This document shows positions 11,591-22,236 of a stretch of 64,000 nucleotides of DNA, in pieces. The notes below the pieces were generated by a model, which saw only the letters and a program-made list of their open reading frames with translations, was not told where the DNA came from and searched no databases. The position numbers and the translations under genes were made by a program. How positions within the stretch are numbered: position 1 is the first letter of the stretch; each line of letters begins with the position of its first letter. Origin of the DNA: Beroe forskalii (Eukaryota > Ctenophora > Nuda > Beroida > Beroidae); assembly GCA_011033025.1 (NCBI GenBank), contig WFMF01000005.1:930001-994000 (forward strand), given 5' to 3'.

Positions 11591-14500
11591 TTATCTGCGC
11601 CTTCGCTCGCCCCTTCGTCCGGGAGATCGTCTGGGCGGTGACCTTCCTCTGGCGGGTGATTTGGCGGCGCGTCCGCCGCCTCCTCCGGGAGACTTGGCGG
11701 CGCGCCCAGCGACCGGGGCTCGCTCAGGTGTCCTCCACCGGGGAATGGCCCGAGGTTTGACGAACTCCGACTCTAGCTCTGGCTCAGGAATGAAGTACCT
11801 CGGCTTGGCCTTGCTTCTCTCTTCTGCACGGGCCTTCGCCTGGAAGAAGAGCATTTAGCAAAAAACATTATCAAAGTCGTAGCAGGAGCGAACATAGGAA
11901 GAATAGCTCATTGATCACAGACAGAGAAAACTTCACATCAGCTTCACAGACACTTGGGAAATAAAATTATTTCTTGATATTCCTGGTACCTGTTTTTCTG
12001 TGAGAGGGAGCCAATAAATACTAGGTACAGCCACCGTTTTCTTGAAAAGGTCGTCCAGCATCGTGCCTTTCTCTTCTTTTTGTTCTGAAATTGGTAGGGT
12101 TTGCAAATTTTAAGATATTGTTAGTGGCTAAAATAATCAAGATGTTGAACTACAAATATGCCCGTACACTTCAGCAGCCCATGAAAAACCTAACTAAACC
12201 CAAAAAAAGCATTTTCTTCTTTGACCCACCTTTTTCCTTCTTGGGTTTCTTCCGCTTCTGCTCCTCTATGACCTGTATGTCAATGCTGTCTCCAATGAGC
12301 TCCCCGTCAGTTTCACTGTACATCTGATAGGAGGGATCGGGTAGCCGGGATTGGGAGGAACACATGTCAGTTTCATACATTGTATTACCGATTACACCGA
12401 TATATGATGGTGTGAATAAATATTTGTGGAGTGGGAACATCAAAATTGAAAAATATGGGACATTAGATGGTGGGAAAACAATTAACAAATCTATGAGGCC
12501 AGTTCTGGTTAAATTTTCCAAACATTATGGTGTAAAACTCACTAAAAACAAATTTCGGATAGCCTTAAACTTATTTCTTATGTCGTAGTGGCTACAAAAC
12601 AATATTTTGACAGTGGATACGTGAATGAGGGAAATGGGATTGAAATATAGGTAGTGAGTGGAATTTTCAGTATTTCTAAACGGAAGCTTACGCACCTATA
12701 ATCAAACGGTAATTTAGAATCATGAATTGAGATATTAATTTGTTAGTTCACCTAACTATACCATACCCATGTTAAAGCTACAGATATGACTTGTGACAAT
12801 AAGACGTTCTTCTGCGATGCGGATCGAAACCAGTTCAATGTCTCTATCATCTCATTCGAAGATATTCATTCATCCTACGCCAATCCCCGTGCCTTGCCTC
12901 CAATGATCACCGATAGGAATGTTGAACAGCCATCATCAAACGAAGTGCAATCTGAATAATTCTGAATACTCGACAAAATACTGTTATGGAAATTTGAATG
13001 TCCCTTTTTATTGTCCGTAGTCCATAAATAGTTCCTCGCGCAATATGAAACGCCGTATGTTCAACAAAATGTCCAGTACACACAATGGTGTAATCCAATA
13101 CTCCAATATAAGAATCCATCAATTAGCAGGAATCTGATTCAAATTGACATTGTTCGCAGCATTTACTGACATCTCCAGCGTCAGCAATGTCCAGATGATA
13201 TACTATCGTAAGTGGAAGCCAAATTAAAAAAGTTCCTTCTACCAAATCAATGGCCGAGCATCGGGTATTTGATTGTTGAATTCAATTGTTGATTTGATTG
13301 TCCCGCATCAGCATTTTCTGAAGTTAGCATTCGTCCGTAAGGAATTATTGTGTAGTGGATAATTTTTCGAAACAGCCACCACAAAGGCATTTGAACACCG
13401 CACTGCACGTCTTGAGAGCCGGTTGAGCCTCTCCTATCATCTGGAACTCATAATACATGTGGTGAGAATTACAGTTCCTCTGAATGTACGGTACAGAACT
13501 GCAGCAGGTTCCCGAGGTTGGCGATAGGAGATGGAGGTGACGATTAGAGGCGGGGGGAGTGATCTAGCAGGAAGCTTCATCTACATTGACAGCAGAACTC
13601 CGTTAGTACGCCAAGTGACACAAAGTCAGAAATTCTACAGGTTTAAGAGGTATGGGTTTAGTTTTCATAGAACCAGCCAAAAAATAGTGCATAATATAAG
13701 ATGCAGCCAAAGCTTCACTTTCAGAAGCAAACAAATCATTTAAATACCTGGTGTTCCAAAAATGCAATTGACATCACAAAATCTAATTTCAAGAAACTCC
13801 AAGCACTACCGAAGTTACGAAGTATCATTTTGTAAACTGTGTTTGGAACACCCGGTACAAGTTAGAGTATGATGATTGCAAATCCCACCACGATCTTGGA
13901 ATGCTATCCAAAGCCATATAAGCTATACTCGAAAAACTCACCCTCTCGTCCTCTGCGTAGTCCACAACGAGTCTCTTGGGACTGGTGGAGGGCCACACAG
14001 CACCGTGTAGTGATTCCCGGGCTCGAGCAGCTTCTTCGAGGGTAGAGAACTAGGTGCGAGAAGTAATCAGTGAAAGGAATTATCAATGGAATGTTCGATT
14101 TATTAGTTGACATTTGACTAGTGATTTTTTCACTTCTTAGCTCAGACTGCTATGAACCAAAACAAAATCATACACTTGAGTACACGTAACGAAGTGTCTT
14201 ACCACTACATAACATCTCGATTTAATCGTACTGATCCAGATACTCTTCACTTTACCACAGTGAGACAGCATCGTCTTGAATTGTGAATATTACTGATTCC
14301 AGGGACACCAAAAGTGATTTAAAGAAAGTAATCATGCACCTTAAATTGGGTCATGACTGAGAAAAACTCCAAAAGATTAAAAAAGCAACATTGATCTAAG
14401 AGGCCCTACTACCTTGAGCTGTAAAACTGTGAAAGGTCTGATGAGGTTGGTGATGAGGAGCGCTCTGTTTTCCTCTTTTCTGGAACGGGGAGGTGGCTCA

Positions 14501-14987
14501 AGGGGTGGGTCTGGGAAGGCTGTCGGTTCTCTTCCACCACTATCTGGAGTAGGAGGATAACATCAAATGGTTAAATTACGTACTTGATAATTTAGAAAAT
14601 AATTATGTGGGAACATGTCAAGAATGGTTAAAAGGAGGATAAAACTGCCATAAATCTCTTGTTCTGAAAATGTTCGCACGGCTCTCACACATATTCGAGA
14701 ACGTTACACTTCAGTGAGCTAAAGCTATACCTCTCGTATCGTCCGTTATATCGGCACTCATTTCGACTTCGTGATCCGACTCTGGCTCGAAATCTAGATC
14801 CTCATCATCTTTTTTAACGGTCCTCTTCTTGGTTTCACTGGATGTCGTCCGCATGTCATGTCGTGATCTTCTGCTTCTTGCCAAGTTGGTGTCAGAGTTT
14901 TCTTCCTCCTTGGTCAACTTTACGTCAATCAAATCCTTCAGTTGTGGAGTGTAAATAGAAGAATTTGTGGCACTCCAAAATTTCTTA
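11591..14987 (-). CDS. ACIN1: Acinus (apoptotic chromatin condensation inducer), C-terminal part
   Basis: Acinus is a nuclear RNA-binding protein of the exon-junction-associated ASAP complex, with RNPS1 and SAP18. Seven minus-strand exons join in frame: about 14987-14731 (start uncertain), 14543-14413, 14274-14203, 14049-13942, 12323-12230, 12084-11990 and 11839-11591 (stop TAA). Exons 2-4 encode one RRM: ALLITNLIRPFTVLQLK, then CGKVKSIWISTIKSRCYVV, then LEEAARARESLHGAVWPS and LVVDYAEDER, matching the human acinus RRM in order. Exon 6 carries the RNPS1-SAP18 binding motif, LDDLFKKT and IYWLPLTEKQ. The last exon ends in a basic RSP/RGR tail. The first listed exon has no ATG, so the N-terminal part (SAP domain in other animals) must lie further right or be lost; I could not find it before the satellite at 16.4 kb. 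Family assignment is firm; the 5' limit is not. Confidence 0.88.
12324..13941 (-). other. Long intron of the acinus gene
   Basis: Lies between the RRM-ending exon (13942) and the exon at 12323. The two join in phase 0, so no further exon is required. It holds a small mariner-type element at 13747-13855 and otherwise nothing recognised. Confidence 0.6.
13747..13855. mobile_element. Short mariner-type MITE with TA target duplication
   Basis: The ends cctggtgttccaaa and tttggaacacccgg are imperfect inverted repeats, flanked on both sides by TA (13745-13746 and 13856-13857), the target duplication expected of Tc1/mariner elements. About 109 bp, no coding capacity. Confidence 0.7.
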
Positions 14988-16070
14988 GCAAAAAGTGCGA
15001 TTCCCACGAGTCACTAAATTCTACAATGCGCGCGCGGCGAACAAGCTTATTGAATGCTGGAAAATTAGAGAATCGGGGTCCTTTCTGTAAGTGAATTCGC
15101 GAAGTGGAAAGGAATTGAGAACGGGAATGCGCGGTCGCGCGCGCTGCAAAATTACGGAATGCAACTCGCGTGTGACAGTAAGGACTTCAGCAGAATTTCC
15201 AAGGTTGACTGAGGGTGCTATTTCTTATGTGAGCTGTGACAAGAGATTGGGATGAAGTCAAATTTCAACAAGGCTACACACTAGAAGCTTATAATCTTAT
15301 GAAGGAAGATCTGAGAAGTAAAGACACCGACAGTGACTGGTGAAGATTAAGAATTAAAGCAGCTGCAGAACCGTGTCATAAATTTTCTTTACTTTCGAGT
15401 ATTGTACACTATACACACCTTACTATACATCAAGTATCCAGCCATCCTTATTATAGGGGCCTGTATAACACATCAGTCGATCGAATGGAATTGGTCGATC
15501 GATCGGGCCCTGAATGACTAAGGTCTAAGACATGTTTGATTAGGCTTCTATTGTAGCTACATAAGCTATTAACTTACTAGGTCAAAGATTTTCAGCAAAA
15601 AACACATCATTCGATAGAATGAAGATGATCTTGATCGATCGAATTATCTGTTATACATGCCCCTAAGCTGATCCTAGTTTAGGCATTAGCTGCCCCGGAT
15701 ATAAAAGAATAGGAGATTATGAAAGAAAATTTATGATGCAGATGACACAGGCAGTTAAATGCGTAATGGCAATTGTTGTCCTATAACAATGTATGTGCAA
15801 GGGCAAGCATCTAGTCTACTGCTAAAAACCAGCCGGCAACGGGTTTCATAGGCCCCAAATAATCGCTACATACCATCCAACTTTAAGACTATAGCAACAT
15901 AATTCAAGGTCAAGGGCAAAACAAGCTGCAAGTAAATCTTTATACTTCTAGTATACTTCTGGGATGTAATAATTTACGAGCTAACCAACAACAACTGTTC
16001 AAGTGTGAAAAAATACTGAGAAGGTCCACTATGGCAGAGTCAGGACAAACAACGGATCAGGTAACAGCAA
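14988..16070. other. Upstream flank of the acinus exons
   Basis: Contains CG-rich tracts at 15026-15045 and 15130-15170 that could belong to a promoter or first exon. No SAP-domain exon was recognised. An inverted-repeat element occupies 15454-15665. Confidence 0.4.
15454..15665. mobile_element. MITE-like element with gatcgatc-rich arms
   Basis: The left end ataggggcctgtataacaca and the right end tgttatacatgcccctaa are inverted repeats. Both arms carry cgatcga words further in. About 212 bp, no coding capacity. Confidence 0.65.
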
Positions 16071-16258
16071 GAGAGAAATGATGTCAACTGATGAGGTGGG
16101 TGCTGACCCTGGTGCGTTCTGATCACGTGACCTATCAGCTCTGCTGACAGATGCACGTCTCAAATGTGCCGCCCCTTGCATGCTATGACTGTAGGTCACG
16201 TGATCAGAGCACAACCAGGGTACACACCCAGGTCTAATCAGTTGACATCATTTCTCTC
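16071..16258. mobile_element. MITE-like element with about 68-bp arms
   Basis: Starts gagagaaatgatgtcaactg and ends cagttgacatcatttctctc. Pairing continues inward through the cacgtga/tcacgtg and accctggt/accagggt blocks. The ORF crossing it is a by-product. Confidence 0.75.
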
Positions 16259-16434
16259 AATCTATGAAAATCTGTTCTGAGGGTAAATTCGCCTAACTAG
16301 AAATGAAAACAAGAAAAAGGATAAGTCTTATCATCAGTATTCAGTATTTTCCACATAAGAGTAAGGGAGGGTACGTACTGCAGTTTATACCGACAAGTTA
16401 CTTATAGTTAGGACAAGAACCGCCGTGAGTACCG

Positions 16435-17930
16435 ACTAATTGGGGTTTGAAGGGTTTAAAGGTGGTAAATGACCACAAAGCCGGTTCAGGTTGTAGAGGG
16501 CATTGATGACATGACTTTGCACATTTTTGGCGACTTCTGACTTTCGGGGACGCCGGACCATACCAATTTTTGGCCCGATTGGTCACTCAGAACGGCCACA
16601 ATGGGGCCTTTCCATAGTAGATTTTCAAAATGGAAAGGATAAGAACCAAATGAGAACGGGGATTTTGAAGGGTTTAAAGGTGGTAAATGACTCCAAAACC
16701 GGTTCAGGGTTGTAGAGGGCATTGAGGAGATGACTTGTGCAAATTTTTGACGACTTTGGACTTTCGGGGACGCCAGGCCACGCCCTTTCGTCAAAAATCG
16801 AAAATTTTTAAATTGCGTAAAATGACTCAAAACCGGTTGGAACGTGTTTATATAGTCCCTAGGAGTGTCCATACCAATTTTGGCCCGATTGGTCACTCAG
16901 AACGGCCACAATGGGGCCTTTCCATAGTAGATTTTCAAAATGGAAAGGATGAGAACCAAATGAGAACGGGGATTTTGAAGGGTTTAAAGGTGGTAAATGA
17001 CTCCAAAACCGGTTCATGGTTGTAGAGGGCGTTAATGAGATGACTTGTGCAAATTTTTGGCGACTGTGGACTTTCGGGGACGCCGGGCCACGCCCTTTTC
17101 GTCACAAAAATCGAAAATTTTAAAATTGCGTAAAATGACTCAAAACCGATTGGAACGTGTTTATATAGTCCCTAGGAGTGTCCATACCAATTTTTGGCCC
17201 GATTGGTCACTCAGAACGGCCACAATGGGGCCTTTCCATAGTAGATTTTCAAAATGGAAAGGATGAGAACCAAATGAGAACCAAATGAGAACGGGGATTT
17301 TGAAGGGTTTAAAGGTGGTAAATGACTCCAAAACCGGTTCAGGGTTGTAGAGGGCATTGAGGAGATGACTTGTGCAAATTTTTGGCGACTTTGGACTTTC
17401 GGGGACGCCGGACCACGCCCTTTTCATCACAAAAATCGAACATTTTAAAATTGCGTGAAATGACTCAAAACCGGTTGGAACGTGTTTATATAGTCCCTAG
17501 GAGTGTCCATACCAATTTTTGGCCCGATTGGTCACTCAGAACGGCCACAATGGGGCCTTTCCATAGTAGATTTTCAAAATGGAAAGGATGAGAACCAAAT
17601 GAGAACGGGGATTTTTGAGGGTCTAAAGGTGGTAAATGACTCCAAAACCGGTTCAGGGTTGTAGGGGCATTGAGGAGATGACTTGTGCAAATTTTTGGCG
17701 ACTTTGGACTTTCGGGGACGCCGGGCCACGCCCTTTTCGTCGAAAATTTTAAAATTGCGTTTTTTGACTCAAAACCGGTTGGAACGTGTTTATATAGTCC
17801 CTAAGTGTCCATACCAATTTTGGCCCGTGGTCACTCAGAACAGCCACAATGGGGCCTTTCTCATGGATTTTCAAAATGGAAAGGATTTCCAAATGAAAAC
17901 CTAATGGTGACCAATCGGGCCCAAAATTAG
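16435..17930 (+). repeat. Satellite of about 320 bp, forward block
   Basis: Roughly five monomers, spaced 309-325 bp when measured at gtgcaaatttttggcgac (about 16738, 17047, 17372, 17684). Landmarks in each monomer are aaaaccggttcagggttgta, gactttcggggacgcc and gtttatatagtccctag. Frequent ORFs of about 73 codons are a consequence of periodicity and are not conserved across indels. Confidence 0.9.
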
Positions 17931-17989
17931 GGTTTAAAACCGGTTTTGAGTATTTTACAAACTTCAAAACCGGTTCCCAAAGGGTTTCA

Positions 17990-20900
17990 TCTCCTTTAAA
18001 CCCTTCAATCCCCCGTTTTGATCATTTGGTTCTCAACCTTTTTTTCATTTGGTTCTCATCCTTTCCATTGGACTATGGCCCCATTGTGGCCGTTCTGGTG
18101 ACCAATCGGGCCAAAAATTGGTATGGACACTCCTAGGGACTATATAAACACGTTCCAACCGGTTTTGAGTCATTTTTACGCAATTTTAAAATTTTCGATT
18201 TTGTGACGAAAGGGCGTGGCCCGGCGTCCCCGAAAGTCCAAAGTCGCCAAAAATTTGCACAAGTCATCTCCTCAATGCCTCTACAACCCTGAACCGGTTT
18301 TGGAGTCATTTACCACCTTTAAACCCTTCAAAATCCCCGTTCTCTTTGGTTCTCATTTGGTTCTCATCCTTTCCATTTTGAAAATCTACTATGGAAAGGC
18401 CCCATTGAGTGACCAATCGGGCCAAAAATTGGTATGGACACTCCTAGGGACTATATAAACACGTTCCAACCGGTTTTGAGTCATTTTACGCAATTTTAAA
18501 ATTTTCGATTTTTGTGACGAAAAGGGCGTGGCCCGGCGTCCCCGAAAGTCCAAAGTCGCCAAAAAATTTGCACAAGTCATCTCCTCAATGCCCTCTACAA
18601 CCCTGAACCGGTTTTGGAGTCATTTACCACCTTTAAACCCTTCAAAATCCCCGTTCTCATTTGGTTCTCATTTGGTTCTCATCCTTTCCATTTTGAAAAT
18701 CTACTATGGAAAGGCCCCATTGTGGCCGTTCTGAGCGACCAATCGGGCCAAAAAGTTGTATGGACACTCCTAGGGACTATATAAACACGTTCCAACCGGT
18801 TTTGAGTCATTTTACGCAATTTTAAAATTTTCGATTTTTGTGACGAAAAGGGCTTGGCCCGGCGTCCCCGAAAGTCCAAAGTCGCCAAAAATTTGCACAA
18901 GTCATCTCCTTAATGCCCTCTACAACCCTGAACCGGTTTTGGAGTCATTTACCACCTTTAAACCCTTCAAAATCCCCGTTCTCATTTGGTTCTCATCCTT
19001 TCCATTTTGAAAATCTACTATGGAAAGACCCCATTGTGGCCGTTCTGAGTGACCAATCGGGCCAAAAATTGGTATGGACACTTCTAGGGACGATATAAAC
19101 ACGTTCCAACCGGTTTTGAGTCATTTTATGCAATTTTGAAATTTTCGATTTTTGTGACGAAAAGGGCGTGGCCCGGCGTCCCCGAAAGTCCAAAGTCGCC
19201 AAAAATTTGCACAAGTCATCTCCTCAATGCCCTCTACAACCCTGAACCGGTTTTGGACTCATTTACCCAAACCCTTCAAATCCCCGTTCTCATTTGGTTC
19301 TCATTTGGTTCTCATCCTTTCCATTTTGAAAATCTACTATGGAAAGGCCCCATTGTGGCCGTTCTGAGTGACCAATCGGGCCAAAAATTGGTATGGACAC
19401 TCCTAGGGACTATATAAACACGTTCCAACCGGTTTTGAGTCATTTTACGCAATTTTAAAATTTTCGATTTTTGTGACGAAAAGGGCGTGGCCCGGCGTCC
19501 CCGAAAGTCCAAAGTCGCCAAAAATTTGCACAAGTCATCTCCTCAATGCCCTCTACAACCCTGAACCGGTTTTGGAGTCATTTACCACCTTTAAACCCTT
19601 CAAAATCCCCGTTCTCATTTGGTTCTCATTTGGTTCTCATCCTTTCCATTTTGAAAATCTACTATGGAAAGGCCCCATTGTGGCCGTTCTGAGTGACCAA
19701 TCGGGCCAAAAATTGGTATGGACACTCTAGGGACTATATAAACACGTTCCAACCGGTTTTGAGTCATTTTACGCAATTTTAAAATTTTCGATTTTTGTGA
19801 CGAAAAGGGCGTGGCCCGGCGTCCCCGAAAGTCCAAAGTCGCCAAAAATTTGCACAAGTCATCTCCTCAATGCCCTCTACAACCCTGAACCGGTTTTGGA
19901 GTCATTTACCACCTTTAAACCCTTCAAAATCCCCGTTCTCATTTGGTTCTCATTTGGTTCTCATCCTTTCCATTTTGAAAATCTACTATGGAAAGGCCCC
20001 ATTGTGGCCGTTCTGAGTGACCAATCGGGCCAAAAATTGGTATGGACACTCCTAGGGACTATATAAACACGTTCCAACCGGTTTTGAGTCATTTTACGCA
20101 ATTTTAAAATTTTCGATTTTTGTGACGAAAGGGCGTGGCCCGGCGTCCCCGAAAGTCCAAAGTCGCCAAAAATTTGCACAAGTCATCTCCTCAATGCCCT
20201 CTACAACCCTGAACCGGTTTTGGAGTCATTTACCACCTTTAAACCCTTCAAAATCCCCGTTCTCATTTGGTTCTCATTTGGTTCTCATCCTTTCCATTTT
20301 GAAAATCTACTATGGAAAGGCCCCATTGTGGCCGTTCTGAGTGACCAATCGGGCCAAAAATTGGTATGGACACTCCTAGGGACTATATAAACACGTTCCA
20401 ACCGGTTTTGAGTCATTTTACGCAATTTTTAAATTTTCGATTTTTGTGACGAAAAGGGCGTGGCCCGGCGTCCCCGAAAGTCCAAAGTCGCCAAAAATTT
20501 GCACAAGTCATCTCCTCAATGCCCTCTACAACCCTGAACCGGTTTTTGGAGTCATTTACCACCTTTAAACCCTTCAAAATCCCCGTTCTCATTTGGTTCT
20601 CATTTGGTTCTCATCCTTTCCATTTTGAAAATCTACTATGGAAAGGCCCCATTGTGGCCGTTCTGAGTGACCAATCGGGCCAAAAATTGGTATGGACACT
20701 CCTAGGGACTATATAAACACGTTCCAACCGGTTTTGAGTCATTTTACGCAATTTTAAAATTTTCGATTTTTGTGACGAAAAGGGCGTGGCCCGGCGTCCC
20801 CGAAAGTCTAAAGTCGCCAAAAATTTGCACAAGTCATCTCCTCAATGCCCTCTACAACCCTGAACCGGTTTTGGAGTCATTTACCACCTTTAAACCCTTC

Positions 20901-21578
20901 AAAATCCCCGTTCTCATTTGGTTCTCATCCTTTCCATTTTGAAAATCTACTATGGAAAGGCCCCATTGTGGCCGTTCTGAGTGACCAATCGGGCCAAAAA
21001 TTGGTATGGACACTCCTAGGGACTATATAAACACGTTCCAACCGGTTTTGAGTCATTTTACGCAATTTTAAAATTTTCGATTTTGTGACGAAAGGGCGTG
21101 GTCCCGGCGTCCCCGAAAGTCCAAAGTCGCCAAAAATTTGCACAAGTCATCTCCTCAATGCCCTCTACAACCCTGAACCGGTTTTGGAGTCATTTACCAC
21201 CTTTAAACCCTTCAAAATCCCCGTTCTCATTTGGTTCTCATTTGGTTCTCATCCTTTCCATTTTGAAAATCTACTATGGAAAGGCCCCATTGTGGCCGTT
21301 CTGAGTGACCAATCGGGCCAAAAATTGGTATGGACACTCCTAGGGACTATATAAACACGTTCCAACCGGTTTTGAGTCATTTTACGCAATTTTTAAATTT
21401 TCGATTTTTGTGACGAAAAGGGCGTGGCCCGGCGTCCCCGAAAGTCCAAAGTCGCCAAAAATTTGCACAAGTCATCTCCTCAATGCCCTCTACAACCCTG
21501 AACCGGTTTTGGAGTCATTTACCACCTTTAAACCCTTCAAAATCCCCGTTCTCATTTGGTTCTCATTTGGTTCTCATC
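17990..21578 (-). repeat. Satellite of about 320 bp, reverse block
   Basis: The same monomer in the opposite orientation, about eleven copies (anchor gtcgccaaaaatttgcac near 18243, 18556, 18881, 19196, 19515, 19840, 20162, 20487, 20814, 21127, 21453). Copies are more alike than in the forward block. The switch lies in degenerate sequence at about 17890-18060. Every monomer has gggactatataaacacgttc. The array stops abruptly at 21578. Confidence 0.92.
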
Positions 21579-21746
21579 CCATAGAGCTAGCACTCGCTGA
21601 CACGTGCAAGTAAGACCAAGGGGGCCTTTTGATTTAGTCCAAGTCCAATTGGCTGTTAGTCTTTTTTGATTGACTGTTCAGTATGAATCAATTGGAAAAT
21701 AGAAAACGCCCTGCCCCGCTCAATCGCTCATTACCACTTTCCAATA

Positions 21747-21913
21747 GGGATCGTTCACATATTACGTAATCAATTTTTGGCCGATTTTACCCCCCCCCTC
21801 CCCCTCGTAATCAAGTTTACAGTTGTTGTATTTGTTACAATAACATGTAACGTAATCTTTCCGAAACCCCCTCCCTCCCCCTAGGTGATTACGTAATATG
21901 TGAACGATCCGGG
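21747..21913. mobile_element. MITE with attacgtaat termini
   Basis: The left end tcgttcacatattacgtaat pairs with attacgtaatatgtgaacga at the right. The interior has C-rich and G-poor runs (ccccccctccccctcg, ccccctccctccccctag). A solitary related end lies near 29645-29715. Confidence 0.75.
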
Positions 21914-22003
21914 ATCCCTTACCTAAGAGTCAGAAACGAAAATATGAATTTTGAAACTTGGCTTCTCTTGACGAAGGCCTCACCAACACTCTTTTACCTG
22001 CAG

Positions 22004-22187
22004 GAATCCCGCATAGCTTCTCAGCTGCTGGGGGCCGTGGACTGGGCCTCTGACGAAGAGCAAAGCACGCCGCTCCTGCTGCTCATTGACATTCCAGACA
22101 GGCACTGCGCCAGAGCAGGGACCGGACATCAGGCCAGAGGACGTGGAGGAGCTTATCACGAAGTAGACAGGGACAATAACCCACTCC
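22004..22187 (+). pseudogene. Orphan terminal exon resembling nucleoredoxin C-terminus
   Basis: After a ctcttttacctgcag acceptor, an open frame reads ESRIASQLLGAVDWASDEE and then TPLLLLIDIP, which resembles the last thioredoxin-fold strand of nucleoredoxin (human PLLTILDM). The continuing similarity, GPDIRPEDVEELITK followed by a stop, is in another frame, so one small insertion or deletion separates the halves. No other thioredoxin exons were seen in the 22 kb upstream. It could be a decayed exon, an exon with an assembly error, or chance; the family assignment is tentative. Confidence 0.3.
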
Positions 22188-22236
22188 AAATGGACCGGAA
22201 CGTTACTCCTCTCCCATGAAGCAGAGTGAGGAGTTA

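Noticed and set aside
16486-21613. Many ORFs of 60-136 codons in the satellite
   Set aside because: Both strands are open in parallel, frames shift between monomers through indels, and the DNA is a tandem satellite.
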